From positions 136,215 through 200,214 of the forward strand of contig NZ_KQ960771.1 of assembly GCF_001553345.1 (NCBI RefSeq): DNA of 64,000 bases, given 5' to 3'. Below are positions 37,707-46,853 of this stretch, piece by piece (the first letter of the stretch is position 1; each line of letters begins with the position of its first letter). This DNA comes from Veillonella sp. DNF00869. Lineage in GTDB: Bacteria > Bacillota > Negativicutes > Veillonellales > Veillonellaceae. A program made the position numbers and the translations under genes. The notes under the pieces were generated by a model. It saw only the letters and a list, made by a program, of their open reading frames with translations. It was not told the origin of the DNA and did not search any database.

Positions 37707-38867
37707 ATGAAAGCTATAAGTATCTTAGGCTCCACGGGGTCTATAGGAACACAAACTTTAGATGTGATTCGTCAACATCCAGATCAATTCCAAGCAGTAG
37801 CGTTAGTAACACATGGAAATATTGATTTACTAGAGCAGCAAATTGCCGAATTTAAGCCAATTATGGCTGGTGTTGTAGATGAAAAGGCATATATACAATT
37901 AAGAGAAGGCTATAATGGCCCCACAGAAATTATTGGTGGTAAAGAAGCCTTATCTATAGCGGCAACTTTGCCAGAAGCTATGATGGTAGTCACTGCCGTA
38001 GTTGGTGCTGCAGGCATTGAACCTACCATGGCTGCGATTCGTGCACAAAAAACGATTGGCCTTGCTAATAAAGAAACTTTAGTGGCTTGTGGGTCTTTAA
38101 TTACAAAAGCTGCCCAAGACAATAGTGTTTCAATTTTGCCAATTGATAGTGAACATAGTGCTATCTTTCAATGTTTGGAAGGTCAAGATAGAGGTAATGT
38201 AGAAAAATTAATCGTCACAGCTTCAGGTGGTGCCTTACGTCACTGGAAGTCAGACGATTTATATAAAGCGACAGCAAAAGATTGTTTAGCACACCCAACA
38301 TGGAATATGGGAAATAAAATTACTATTGATTCCGCTACTTTATTTAATAAAGGCCTAGAGGTTATTGAAGCCCATTGGCTTTTTGACTTTGATTACAATC
38401 ATATTGACGTAGTGGTACATCCACAAAGTATTGTACATTCTATGATTCAAATGAAAGATGGTGCTATTTTGGCACAGTTAGGGAATCCAGATATGCGTGA
38501 GCCTATCCAATATGCGATGACCTATCCGAAACGATATCCATTACAAATGGAGCATTTAGATTTTACCAAAGGTTTAGATCTTCAGTTCATGGCACCTCGG
38601 TGGGATGATTTTCCTGCCTTACGACTAGCTTTCACGGTGGGAAAAGAAGGCGGTTATGCACCTGCTGTATTTAATGCAGCCAATGAAATGGCCGTGTATG
38701 CCTTACTGGATGAACGAATTACCTATGGACATATATATGAAGTAGTTTCTACCGTTCTCGGGAGGATGATAAATGGCGTGCCTACTTCCATAGAAGAAGT
38801 ACTTGCTATGGATGCCTGGGCTAGACAAGAAGCTACCAAAGAAATACAAAGGAGAAGTGCATGTTAA
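37707..38867 (+). CDS. dxr: 1-Deoxy-D-xylulose 5-phosphate reductoisomerase
   Basis: 386 residues. Second enzyme of the non-mevalonate (MEP) isoprenoid pathway, NADPH- and metal-dependent. Marks: ISILGSTGSIGTQTLDV (NADPH site), GLANKETLVACG, LPIDSEHSAIFQCL, VTASGGALRHW, NKGLEVIEAHWLFD and VHPQSIVHSMIQ. Its end overlaps rseP by 7 bases. With ispG two genes later it supplies isoprenoids for UppS and menaquinone. Confidence 0.97.
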   Translation: MKAISILGSTGSIGTQTLDVIRQHPDQFQAVALVTHGNIDLLEQQIAEFKPIMAGVVDEKAYIQLREGYNGPTEIIGGKEALSIAATLPEAMMVVTAVVGAAGIEPTMAAIRAQKTIGLANKETLVACGSLITKAAQDNSVSILPIDSEHSAIFQCLEGQDRGNVEKLIVTASGGALRHWKSDDLYKATAKDCLAHPTWNMGNKITIDSATLFNKGLEVIEAHWLFDFDYNHIDVVVHPQSIVHSMIQMKDGAILAQLGNPDMREPIQYAMTYPKRYPLQMEHLDFTKGLDLQFMAPRWDDFPALRLAFTVGKEGGYAPAVFNAANEMAVYALLDERITYGHIYEVVSTVLGRMINGVPTSIEEVLAMDAWARQEATKEIQRRSAC

Positions 38868-39880
38868 TTACAATTTTAGGAGCTGTCTTCGTATTCGGCG
38901 TTATAGTTATGATTCACGAATTGGGGCACTTTCTAACTGCGAAAGCCTGTGGCATGCGTGTTGATGAATTTGCTATCGGTATTGGCCCTAATGTCGTTCA
39001 AAAGCAAAAAGGAGAAACACTATATTCCTTGCGTTTATTACCACTAGGTGGATTCAACAAAATTGCTGGTATGGATCCATCGGAAGATGCTGGCGAACGT
39101 GGTTTTAATAGTAAACCTGTATGGCAACGATTTATCGTTATCGCTGCAGGTGCTACATTTAACTTTTTATTGGCTATTGTGATATATTTTTGTGTATTTG
39201 CGTTCCATGGAACCACAGTACCATCTCAGGAACCGATTATTGGAGATATATTAGCAGGAAATCCAGCGGCTACGGCTGGTATCCAAAAGGGAGACAAAAT
39301 TGTATCCATTAATGGTCAATCCATTAAAGAATGGAAAGATATTACAGAGTCTCTAAAAGGTCATAGCAATCATGTAGTGTCAGTTATTTTAGATAGAAAT
39401 GGTGAGACTATATCTACGACAGTGATTCCTCGTGAATCTGGTGATAGAGCCGTTATCGGAATCAATCCAGTATTGGAAGTAAAAGAGTATAGTATTAGCG
39501 AATCTGCGGTGCATGCTGTATCCCACACTGGATCTACCCTTACTGATATGATACAAGGATTGTGGAATATTGTAACAGGGCATAGTAAAGGCGATGTAGC
39601 GGGTCCTATCGGTGTAGCACAAATGGCAGGGCAAGTAGCACAACATGGTTTTATCAGTTTGCTACTATTTACTGCATTATTGAGCTTAAACCTTGGAGTT
39701 ATCAACCTATTGCCAATTCCCGTCTTAGATGGTGGCCACTTGGTGTTATTAATTCTAGAAGGAATTACGGGCCGTAAACTACCAGAGAAGGCATTACAAT
39801 ACATCCAAATGACTGGCGTAGGCCTATTATTATTAGTGTTTGTATATTCTACATTCCAAGATATTCTACGATTATTTTAG
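38861..39880 (+). CDS. rseP: Site-2 metalloprotease RseP
   Basis: 339 residues. Membrane-embedded zinc protease: HELGHFLTAK holds the HExxH site in TM1 (His about residue 20), a single PDZ domain lies around residues 120-200, and the LLPIPVLDGGH motif in a late TM supplies the third ligand. The LGGF/IAGMD segment after TM1 is typical. In Firmicutes such proteases cleave anti-sigma factors or signal-peptide remnants; the substrate here is unknown. It overlaps dxr and precedes ispG by 9 bases. Confidence 0.94.
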   Translation: MLITILGAVFVFGVIVMIHELGHFLTAKACGMRVDEFAIGIGPNVVQKQKGETLYSLRLLPLGGFNKIAGMDPSEDAGERGFNSKPVWQRFIVIAAGATFNFLLAIVIYFCVFAFHGTTVPSQEPIIGDILAGNPAATAGIQKGDKIVSINGQSIKEWKDITESLKGHSNHVVSVILDRNGETISTTVIPRESGDRAVIGINPVLEVKEYSISESAVHAVSHTGSTLTDMIQGLWNIVTGHSKGDVAGPIGVAQMAGQVAQHGFISLLLFTALLSLNLGVINLLPIPVLDGGHLVLLILEGITGRKLPEKALQYIQMTGVGLLLLVFVYSTFQDILRLF

Positions 39881-39889
39881 AGGTATCCT

Positions 39890-40966
39890 ATGATAGAACG
39901 TAAACCGACAAAAGGTATTCAAGTGGGTACCGTCCATATTGGTGATAACGCACCTGTCAGTATCCAATCTATGATTACTACAAATCCTGTGAAAGTAGAA
40001 CAATCTATTGAGGAAATCAATCGCCTAGCTACTGCTGGTTGTGAATTGGTTCGTTTAGCTGTTCCTGATATGGCTGCAGCAAAAGCAATTAAAGATATCA
40101 AAGAGCGTGCGATGATTCCATTAATTGCGGATATCCATTTTGACTATCGGTTAGCACTGCAAGCTATTGACAGTGGGATTGATGGGCTTCGCATTAATCC
40201 AGGAAATATAGGTAGTATCGATAATGTGGTAAAAGTTGTGGAAAAAGCGAAGCCTAAATTGATTCCTATTCGTATAGGTGTCAATGCTGGTTCTTTACCA
40301 CAGCATGTATTAGATGCCCATGGTGGACATCCTACAGCAGATGGTATGGTGGATACTGCCTTAGAACATATTCGTATTTTAGAATCTTTAGAATATGACC
40401 AAATGAAAATTTCTATTAAAGCTACAGATGTACCTTTAATGATTGAAGCATACCGCAAATTATCAAGTAAAATACCGTATCCATTGCATTTAGGTGTAAC
40501 GGAAGCAGGAACTATCAAACAAGGAACGATTAAATCGGCTATCGGTATTGGAACACTCTTAGCAGATGGTATCGGTGATACCATTCGTGTGTCCTTAACG
40601 GGCGATCCAATCCATGAGGTAGAAGTGGCAAAAACTATTTTAAGTTCTTTGGAACTTCGTACCTTTGGAGCGACTATGATTTCTTGTCCTACCTGTGGCA
40701 GATGCCAAGTCAATTTATTCAATATGGCAGACGTTGTTGAAGAACGATTGAAGGCTATAAAAGCCCCAATCCGTGTAGCTGTTATGGGATGTGTAGTCAA
40801 CGGACCTGGAGAAGCACGAGAAGCTGATTTTGGTATTGCAGGAGGTAAAGGACAAGGTATCATTTTCCGTAAAGGAAAAGTATTAAAAACTGTACCAGAA
40901 CAAGAATTGGTAGATACCTTATTTGCTGAAATCGATCAATATCTTTTAACGTTAGAAGATAATTAA
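39890..40966 (+). CDS. ispG: 4-Hydroxy-3-methylbut-2-en-1-yl diphosphate synthase (flavodoxin)
   Basis: 358 residues. An Fe4S4 enzyme of the MEP pathway. The cluster cysteines are in ISCPTCGRCQ and VMGCVVNGPGEA. N-terminal barrel marks are GNAPVSIQSM-like (here IGDNAPVSIQSM), GCELVRLAVPD, ADIHFDYRLAL and LRINPGNIG. The length matches the bacterial short form. It lies in the dxr-rseP-ispG-proS run. Confidence 0.97.
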   Translation: MIERKPTKGIQVGTVHIGDNAPVSIQSMITTNPVKVEQSIEEINRLATAGCELVRLAVPDMAAAKAIKDIKERAMIPLIADIHFDYRLALQAIDSGIDGLRINPGNIGSIDNVVKVVEKAKPKLIPIRIGVNAGSLPQHVLDAHGGHPTADGMVDTALEHIRILESLEYDQMKISIKATDVPLMIEAYRKLSSKIPYPLHLGVTEAGTIKQGTIKSAIGIGTLLADGIGDTIRVSLTGDPIHEVEVAKTILSSLELRTFGATMISCPTCGRCQVNLFNMADVVEERLKAIKAPIRVAVMGCVVNGPGEAREADFGIAGGKGQGIIFRKGKVLKTVPEQELVDTLFAEIDQYLLTLEDN

Positions 40967-41001
40967 GAGTATGAATCATATAGAATATAAAGGAGTATGT
41001 T

Positions 41002-42738
41002 ATGTTAGCAAGTCGCTTGTATGCACCAACATTACGTGAAATGCCTTCCGATGCTGATGTAATCAGCCAACAGTTAATGTTGCGTGCAGGTTTTGTTCGT
41101 AAAGTAGCAGGTGGATTATATACTTATTTACCATTGGCTTGGCGCAGTATTCATAAAATTAATGAAATCATTCGTGAAGAAATGGAAGCTATCAATAGCC
41201 AAGAAATCATGATGCCAATCTTACAACCTAGTGAACTATGGGAAGAATCTGGTCGTTGGGCTGCGTATGGCGCAGAAATGATGCGCATTTCTGATCGTCA
41301 TGGCCGTGAATATTGCTTAGGACCAACTCATGAAGAAATGGTAACTAATCTAGTTCGAGGAGAAGTCAATTCCTATCGTCAATTACCTTTAAGTTTATAT
41401 CAAATTCAAAATAAATATCGCGATGAACGTCGTCCACGCTATGGATTGATGCGTAGCCGTGAGTTTATCATGAAAGATGCCTATTCCTTTGACATCGATG
41501 AAGAAGGTATGAGCAAGTCTTTTTGGGATATGTATGAGGCATATAGTAAAATTTTCAAACGTTGTGGCTTAACATGTAAACCAGTAGAAGCAGATAATGG
41601 TGCTATTGGTGGTTCCGGTAGCTTTGAATTCATGGCTTTGGCGGAATCCGGCGAAGCAGATGTTATCCACTGCACAAAATGTGATTATGCTGCAAATATT
41701 GAAATTGGCCAACCAAAAGCATTGGAAGTGGATACAGAAGAAGCTAAAGCATTGGAAACAGTATCTACACCAGATGCTAAGTCAATTCAAGCGGTAGCCG
41801 ATATGTTACAATTGCCATTGGAAAAAACAATTAAAGCAGTAGTCTACAACATTGAAGGTAAAGTTATTCTTGCTATTGTTCGTGGTGACCATGAAGTGAA
41901 TGAAATCGCTGTACAACGAGCTGTAGAAGGTGGCATTGAGCCAGAAATGGCAACCCCAGAAGACTTAGCACGTGTAGGATTAACAGCTGGATTCATTAGC
42001 CCAGTTGGACTTTCACAATCAGAAGAGTTTGCCATTGTAGTGGATGAAACAGTGATGAACTTACATAATGTATGTGGCGGTGCTAATACAACAGATGCGC
42101 ATTATATCAATATCAATCCTAACCGGGATTTCAATGTAGATGATATCATTGTGGCACCAATTCGTTTGATTACTCTCGATGACCCATGCCCTAAATGCGG
42201 TGGTCAACTTCGCATCGATAAAGGTATCGAAGTAGGTCAAGTATTTAAATTGGGTACGAAGTACTCTGAATCTATGAATGCCACAGTATTGAACCAAGGT
42301 GGCCGTCCAACTCCATTCCAAATGGGTTGCTATGGTATCGGTGTAGGACGTACATTGGCAGCTGCTATTGAACAAAGTTATGATGAAAATGGTATCATTT
42401 GGCCAGTAGCGATCGCTCCATTCGAGGTTGTTATCGTTCCAATTAATGCGAAAGATGAAGCTTTAATGGATGTAAGTGAACGCTTGTATAAAGAGATGAA
42501 ACAAGCTGGCGTTGATGTTCTATTGGATGATCGTAAAGATCGTGCAGGTGTTAAATTTAAAGACGCAGATTTGATTGGCTATCCTGTACGCATCACAGTA
42601 AGTAAAAATACCATCGAATCTGGTGAAGTAGAATTACGTGTTCGTAAAGATGGTTCTACAAGCACTGTTAAAATTGATGAAGTAAGTACCTCTGTACAAG
42701 GATTACTTCGTCTGTTGAAAGATGGATTTTCCATATAA
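41002..42738 (+). CDS. proS: Prolyl-tRNA synthetase (bacterial type)
   Basis: 578 residues. A class II synthetase of the long bacterial type, with a cis-editing INS domain between motifs 2 and 3 (about residues 225-400) that removes mischarged alanine. Marks: RAGFVRKVAGGLYTYLPLA, motif 1 region, motif 2 KYRDERRPRYGLMRSREF, motif 3 GCYGIGVGRTLAAAIEQ and a C-terminal anticodon-binding domain (VLLDDRKDRAGVKFKDADLI). It starts behind AAAGGAG and ends the operon at a terminator. Confidence 0.97.
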   Translation: MLASRLYAPTLREMPSDADVISQQLMLRAGFVRKVAGGLYTYLPLAWRSIHKINEIIREEMEAINSQEIMMPILQPSELWEESGRWAAYGAEMMRISDRHGREYCLGPTHEEMVTNLVRGEVNSYRQLPLSLYQIQNKYRDERRPRYGLMRSREFIMKDAYSFDIDEEGMSKSFWDMYEAYSKIFKRCGLTCKPVEADNGAIGGSGSFEFMALAESGEADVIHCTKCDYAANIEIGQPKALEVDTEEAKALETVSTPDAKSIQAVADMLQLPLEKTIKAVVYNIEGKVILAIVRGDHEVNEIAVQRAVEGGIEPEMATPEDLARVGLTAGFISPVGLSQSEEFAIVVDETVMNLHNVCGGANTTDAHYININPNRDFNVDDIIVAPIRLITLDDPCPKCGGQLRIDKGIEVGQVFKLGTKYSESMNATVLNQGGRPTPFQMGCYGIGVGRTLAAAIEQSYDENGIIWPVAIAPFEVVIVPINAKDEALMDVSERLYKEMKQAGVDVLLDDRKDRAGVKFKDADLIGYPVRITVSKNTIESGEVELRVRKDGSTSTVKIDEVSTSVQGLLRLLKDGFSI

Positions 42739-42760
42739 TTTATGATTATAGTATAAACTA

Positions 42761-42802
42761 AAAAGAGCTGCTCTATGCGTATATGCGTAGAACAGCTTTT
42801 TT
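42761..42802 (+). terminator. Terminator after proS
   Basis: Stem AAAAGAGCTG with CAGCTTTTTT, extended by an inner CTATGCG/GCGTAG helix around 42773-42790, and a T-run. Between this and the tmRNA 3' end lie only short direct repeats and the tmRNA terminator. Confidence 0.8.
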
Positions 42803-42943
42803 GCCTCTATAATATATTTTGGGGGATAGCAATAGTCTTTAAAGTATATTTTTTTAAATTGTCTTTTATTATTAATGGAATAGCCTTTGTATTGAGTGTT
42901 CTCTATAGGGCATTTTCCAGTGGGCAAAAACACCTAAACTATA

Positions 42944-43024
42944 CGAACACTTACGAACATAAAAAAGAAATAAAAATAACAAAAACCGCTTATTCATCGT
43001 ATTCGCGAACACTTGCGAACACTT
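42944..43024 (+). repeat. Short direct repeats beside the tmRNA 3' end
   Basis: CGAACACTTACGAACA (42944-42959) recurs with one change at 43006-43021 (CGAACACTTGCGAACA). The second copy is itself made of two GCGAACACTT units. It forms the loop of the tmRNA terminator hairpin. Function unknown. Confidence 0.6.
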
Positions 43025-43037
43025 ATGAATAAACGGT
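42983..43037 (-). terminator. Terminator of the tmRNA gene
   Basis: On the minus strand ACCGTTTATTCAT pairs with ATGAATAAGCGGT (about 43037-43025 with 42996-42984, one mismatch), and a T-rich run follows. It lies about 20 bp after the mature 3' end of tmRNA. Confidence 0.8.
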
Positions 43038-43054
43038 TATTTCATTTTGTATTG

Positions 43055-43396
43055 TGGTGGAGACGAGGGGAGTCGAACCCCTGTCCAAACATGTTGCCCC
43101 CTAGACCTCTCCGAGCGCAGTTGATGTTTTTAACTTCGAATAGTGTTTGGACATCAACAACCTAAGCTATTCTAGCTCATGAGATTTAACTAGCTTTAAT
43201 TGAGCGGATAGAACTAGCTAGCCCGTAGTTTGACGCCACATCCCTCTCCACGGGCGAGAGAAGGTGTGACGTAGCTTATGCAGCTAATGCAAAATTTTCT
43301 TCTGCGTTTAATTTAAGTTTCACTGTTTTATGGTCAAGTGAGACACCAGCTCGCTTTCTAAGATACATCCATACCTGTCGAAACCTTTACGTCCCC
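43055..43396 (-). ncRNA. ssrA: Transfer-messenger RNA (tmRNA)
   Basis: About 342 nt on the minus strand. The 5' end GGGGACGTAAAGGTTTCGAC (from 43396) and the 3' T-arm/acceptor GGGGTTCGACTCCCC with terminal CCA (43055-43057) form the tRNA-like domain, with the CCA encoded. The tag reading frame ends ...NAEENFALAA-stop (codons from about 43308 down to a TAA at 43278-43276), close to the usual ENxALAA degradation tag. The RNA rescues stalled ribosomes with SmpB, whose gene is 3.5 kb away. It has its own consensus promoter. Confidence 0.96.
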
Positions 43397-43417
43397 ATAT
43401 GTAATTATTGTCTTATA

Positions 43418-43446
43418 ATTATATAGATATATCTTGTGAAAGTCAA
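43418..43446 (-). promoter_or_regulatory. Promoter of the tmRNA gene
   Basis: On the minus strand TTGACT (43446-43441), 17-nt spacer, TATAAT (43423-43418). The start would be near 43411, about 15 nt before the mature 5' end, consistent with 5' processing. Confidence 0.85.
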
Positions 43447-43524
43447 ATGTAATATGTACTTTTTTTTAAAGATAGTGTATACTATTAAATATCATTCCTA
43501 GTACAGAGTTACAGGAGGAATCCT

Positions 43525-44169
43525 ATGTCATATGAAACAGAAACAGTAGCTGAGTTTGAAAGGTTTTCATCATTATCTGATGAAGAGATTGTTGATATTT
43601 ATCAACGTGAAAACAATCATTTTGCTACTGATTATATTGTTCAACGATATAAAAATTTTGTACGCTCTAAAGCTAGGTCCTATTTTTTAATGGGTGCTGA
43701 TAAAGAAGATATTATTCAAGAAGGTATGATTGGTTTGTATAAAGCAACAAGAGACTATAATCGAGACCGTGAGGTCAGTTTTAAATCATTTGCTGAATTA
43801 TGTATTACAAGACAAATCATTTCTGCTATCAAAGGGGCTAGTCGTCAAAAGCACATTCCTTTGAATTCCTATATCTCTTTAAATAAACCAGCCTATGATG
43901 ATTCAGAGCGAACTTTAATAGAAGTACTGGAAACAGAAAAAAATTTAGACCCAGAGGAAGTAGTTATTAATAGAGAGCAATACGCTCTTATTAAAGAAGT
44001 GATGGAGGCTGTTCTGAGCCCTCTAGAATGGGATGTATTACGTGGATATATGGATGCCAAATCCTACCAAGAAATGGCAGAAGAACATCATCGTTCTATA
44101 AAATCTATTGATAATGCATTGCAACGAGTAAAGAAAAAAATGGAAGTTTACTTCGGACATAACCGTTAA
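43525..44169 (+). CDS. sigH: RNA polymerase sigma factor, SigH family
   Basis: 214 residues, matching SigH-type sigma-70 factors of Firmicutes. Region 2: IVQRYKNFVRSKARSYFLMG, then DKEDIIQEGMIGLYKATRDY (core binding and -10 recognition), then FKSFAELCITRQIISAIK. Region 4 helix-turn-helix: LSPLEWDVLRGYMDAKSYQE with KSIDNALQRVKKK. In Bacillus it acts in stationary phase and sporulation; in non-sporulating relatives it may control competence-like or stress genes. A TATACT -10 element is at 43478-43483 and AGGAGGAAT precedes the ATG. secG follows by 19 bases. Confidence 0.93.
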   Translation: MSYETETVAEFERFSSLSDEEIVDIYQRENNHFATDYIVQRYKNFVRSKARSYFLMGADKEDIIQEGMIGLYKATRDYNRDREVSFKSFAELCITRQIISAIKGASRQKHIPLNSYISLNKPAYDDSERTLIEVLETEKNLDPEEVVINREQYALIKEVMEAVLSPLEWDVLRGYMDAKSYQEMAEEHHRSIKSIDNALQRVKKKMEVYFGHNR

Positions 44170-44188
44170 TACAGAAAGGAAGAGATTC

Positions 44189-44425
44189 ATGAGAGATTTT
44201 CTAATGGTTGTTGAAATTATTATTTCTATTCTTTTAATTGTGGTAGTAGTAGCACAGACCGGTAAAAGTGCAGGTATGGGTGGTGCTGTTTCTGGCGCAG
44301 CTGATTCCGTATTCGGTGGGAAAGAACGTGGTGTAGATGGATTCTTATCACGGTGTACAGTTGTGTTAGCAACACTATTCATTTTGGTTAGCTTAGCATT
44401 AGATTTAGTGTTAAGTTCTTATTAA
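44189..44425 (+). CDS. secG: Preprotein translocase subunit SecG
   Basis: 78 residues with two membrane helices flanking a Gly-rich loop: IIISILLIVVVVAQTGKSAG, then SGAADSVFGGKERGVDGFLS, then VVLATLFILVSLALDLVL. This is the SecG pattern; it assists SecYEG translocation. Secretion genes are commonly next to rnr-smpB in Firmicutes, as here. A terminator follows immediately. Confidence 0.94.
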   Translation: MRDFLMVVEIIISILLIVVVVAQTGKSAGMGGAVSGAADSVFGGKERGVDGFLSRCTVVLATLFILVSLALDLVLSSY

Positions 44426-44430
44426 TACAC

Positions 44431-44461
44431 AAAAAACCCTACCCTATGGTAGGTTTTTTTT
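44431..44461 (+). terminator. Terminator after secG
   Basis: CCTACC/GGTAGG hairpin with a TAT loop, flanked by an A-run on the left and a run of T on the right, so it may act on both strands. It stands 20 bp before rnr, which is therefore probably reached by read-through or by an unseen promoter. Confidence 0.85.
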
Positions 44462-44480
44462 ATAGATATATTGAGGTACT

Positions 44481-46853
44481 ATGAGAGACGAAATCTTACA
44501 ATTTTTTAGAGATATATGGCCTGAATCTTATCATATAGAAGATGTTCCTTTCATCTTGGGCTATAAAGATGAGGAAATTAAAGCATATTTTTCTATTTTA
44601 CATGATTTAGAAACTGCAGGCTCTATTTGCATTAAAGATGGTGAATATGCAACCTATCAAAAAACAGAAAATAGGAAATTACTAGGTATCTATAAAGCTA
44701 GTAAAAAAGGGTTTGGATTTGTTATACCTACAGAGGGACACTTACCAGATGTATTCATTCCCAATGGTTGTTCAGGCACAGCCATGCATGATGATGAAGT
44801 AGAATATATAATCAAACGGAAAGGAACTAGTGAGCGAAAAGCAGAAGGTATTATCCATCGTATTGTGACTCGAAATACGAATCGTGTAGTAGGTGTTTTT
44901 GAGCGTCTAAAAACAAGTGGATTTGTTACACCTCATAATGAACGATTAGGTGATGATATTTATATTCCTTTAGAAGCTACTTTAGATGCTAGAAGTGGTG
45001 CTACCGTAGTGGTAGAATTAACTGCTTGGCCAGAAGAAAATCGTAAAGCAGAAGGAAAAATTGTAGAAATTGTAGGGGATAGTTCTACCCCAGATTTAGA
45101 TGTCTTGTCAGTGATGGCTACCTTTAATTTGCCAAAAGAGTTTCCAAAAGATGTGCAAGAAGAGGCCCGGAAGATTTCTTTCACAGTTACTGATGATGCA
45201 GACCGCTTAGATTTGCGCCACCAAGAAATGATCACCATCGATGGAGAAGATGCGAAAGATTTAGATGATGCTGTGCATGCGAAAGTATTGGACAATGGCA
45301 ATATTGAATTGGGGGTTCATATTGCAGACGTCAGTCATTACGTGCCAGCTGGATCAATCATTGACCAAGAGGCATACCGCCGTGGCACCAGTGTGTATTT
45401 GGTGGATCGTGTGATCCCTATGTTACCAGTGGAGCTATCAAACGGTATTTGTTCCTTACAAGCCAAGGAAGATCGCTATGCCATGTCCTGTATTATGGAA
45501 GTAAGTCCTCAAGGTAAGGTATTGCACTATTCTATAAAGCCATCCATTATTCATATCACTCGTCGTTGTAGCTATAAGGAAATCTATTTAGCTTTAGAAG
45601 AAAATATCATTCCTGATGATTTGGCACCACTCATGGCAATGGTGCGGACCCTAGAAACATTGGCATACCAATTAATTAAGATGCGTCAACAAGCAGGAGC
45701 CATAAGTTTTGAATTCCCAGAATATAAGGTTCTTTTAGATGCTACAGGCATACCGCAACGAATCGTACGAAAAGATAGAACCATTGCAGAAAAATTAATC
45801 GAACAATGTATGTTATTAGCCAATGAAACCGTAGCTACATTTCTTAGTGAACGGTTAGATACTTCTGTGTATCGTATTCATGAAGAACCAAAAGATACAA
45901 AGTTAGAGCAACTTATTACGGTATTACACCATGCAGGATATCCTGTAAAACTGCCGACTAAGGTTGAGCCTAAGCATATTGAGGAGTTATTACAATCTGT
46001 GGCTGGTACAGAGATTGAACCTGTAGTACAAATCATGGTACTTCGTTCTATGCAACAAGCAAAATATAGTTCAGAGAATATGGGACACTTTGGTCTGGCA
46101 TCTTCTACGTATACCCATTTTACATCACCTATTCGCCGCTATCCAGATTTAATGATTCATCGACTATTGCGCTATGTCCTAGAAGGCAAACCAAAACGAC
46201 TCGCGCCGATTGCTGATGAGTCCTATTTAACACATAGTGCCAGTCATTGCTCAGAGCGTGAACAAATCGCTACAGAAGCAGAACGGGAAACTTTGGACAT
46301 GAAAAAGGTTCAGTATATGGCACAATATGTTGGTGAAAGTTTCGAAGGACATGTAAGTTCAATTACTGCCTTTGGTTTATTTATTGAACTTAATAATGGG
46401 GTAGATGGTTTAGTACCGTATAATTTAATGGATGATGACCATTATGTCTTTGACGAGCCACATTATATGGCCTATGGTAGACGAAGTGGAAAGGAATATC
46501 ACTTAGGTACACCGGTGACAGTAACATTGATTAAAGCTGATACAGAGCTTCGCCAAATCGATTTTGTCATTGGTGAAGTGGAATACATCGATAGATACTT
46601 ACGGCGAGGACAAGGTCGTGAAGAGTCACTTTCAAAACCGAAACGGGGAAATAGAAAATCCTATAAGAAGCAAAGAGAAGAGAAACGAAAAAGTCGAGAT
46701 AGACAAACTCATGATATAATAGAAACGACAGGTACCACGAAAGCGGTAGAGCGAATGCTACGCAAGTTGGATACAAAAAAGAAAACAGCATTTTATGAAA
46801 CGATACACAAAAAAAGTAATCATAAAAAAGGAAAGAAACAGAGGAAACGGTAA
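44481..46853 (+). CDS. rnr: Ribonuclease R
   Basis: 790 residues. Processive 3'-5' exoribonuclease able to unwind structured RNA. Order: N-terminal winged-helix/cold-shock domains (KASKKGFGFVIP near 75), the RNB catalytic domain starting at TIDGEDAKDLDDAVHAK (the acidic metal site), GVHIADVSHYV, then FTSPIRRYPDLMIHRLLRY. An S1 domain follows (SFEGHVSSITAFGLFIEL), then a Lys/Arg-rich tail of about 80 residues. In other bacteria this tail contacts ribosomes and tmRNA-SmpB. Its stop overlaps the smpB start (TAATGG). Confidence 0.96.
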   Translation: MRDEILQFFRDIWPESYHIEDVPFILGYKDEEIKAYFSILHDLETAGSICIKDGEYATYQKTENRKLLGIYKASKKGFGFVIPTEGHLPDVFIPNGCSGTAMHDDEVEYIIKRKGTSERKAEGIIHRIVTRNTNRVVGVFERLKTSGFVTPHNERLGDDIYIPLEATLDARSGATVVVELTAWPEENRKAEGKIVEIVGDSSTPDLDVLSVMATFNLPKEFPKDVQEEARKISFTVTDDADRLDLRHQEMITIDGEDAKDLDDAVHAKVLDNGNIELGVHIADVSHYVPAGSIIDQEAYRRGTSVYLVDRVIPMLPVELSNGICSLQAKEDRYAMSCIMEVSPQGKVLHYSIKPSIIHITRRCSYKEIYLALEENIIPDDLAPLMAMVRTLETLAYQLIKMRQQAGAISFEFPEYKVLLDATGIPQRIVRKDRTIAEKLIEQCMLLANETVATFLSERLDTSVYRIHEEPKDTKLEQLITVLHHAGYPVKLPTKVEPKHIEELLQSVAGTEIEPVVQIMVLRSMQQAKYSSENMGHFGLASSTYTHFTSPIRRYPDLMIHRLLRYVLEGKPKRLAPIADESYLTHSASHCSEREQIATEAERETLDMKKVQYMAQYVGESFEGHVSSITAFGLFIELNNGVDGLVPYNLMDDDHYVFDEPHYMAYGRRSGKEYHLGTPVTVTLIKADTELRQIDFVIGEVEYIDRYLRRGQGREESLSKPKRGNRKSYKKQREEKRKSRDRQTHDIIETTGTTKAVERMLRKLDTKKKTAFYETIHKKSNHKKGKKQRKR

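Noticed and set aside
42944..43054. An attachment site duplicated from the tmRNA 3' end
   Set aside because: No second copy of the ssrA 3' sequence and no integrase is present in the window.
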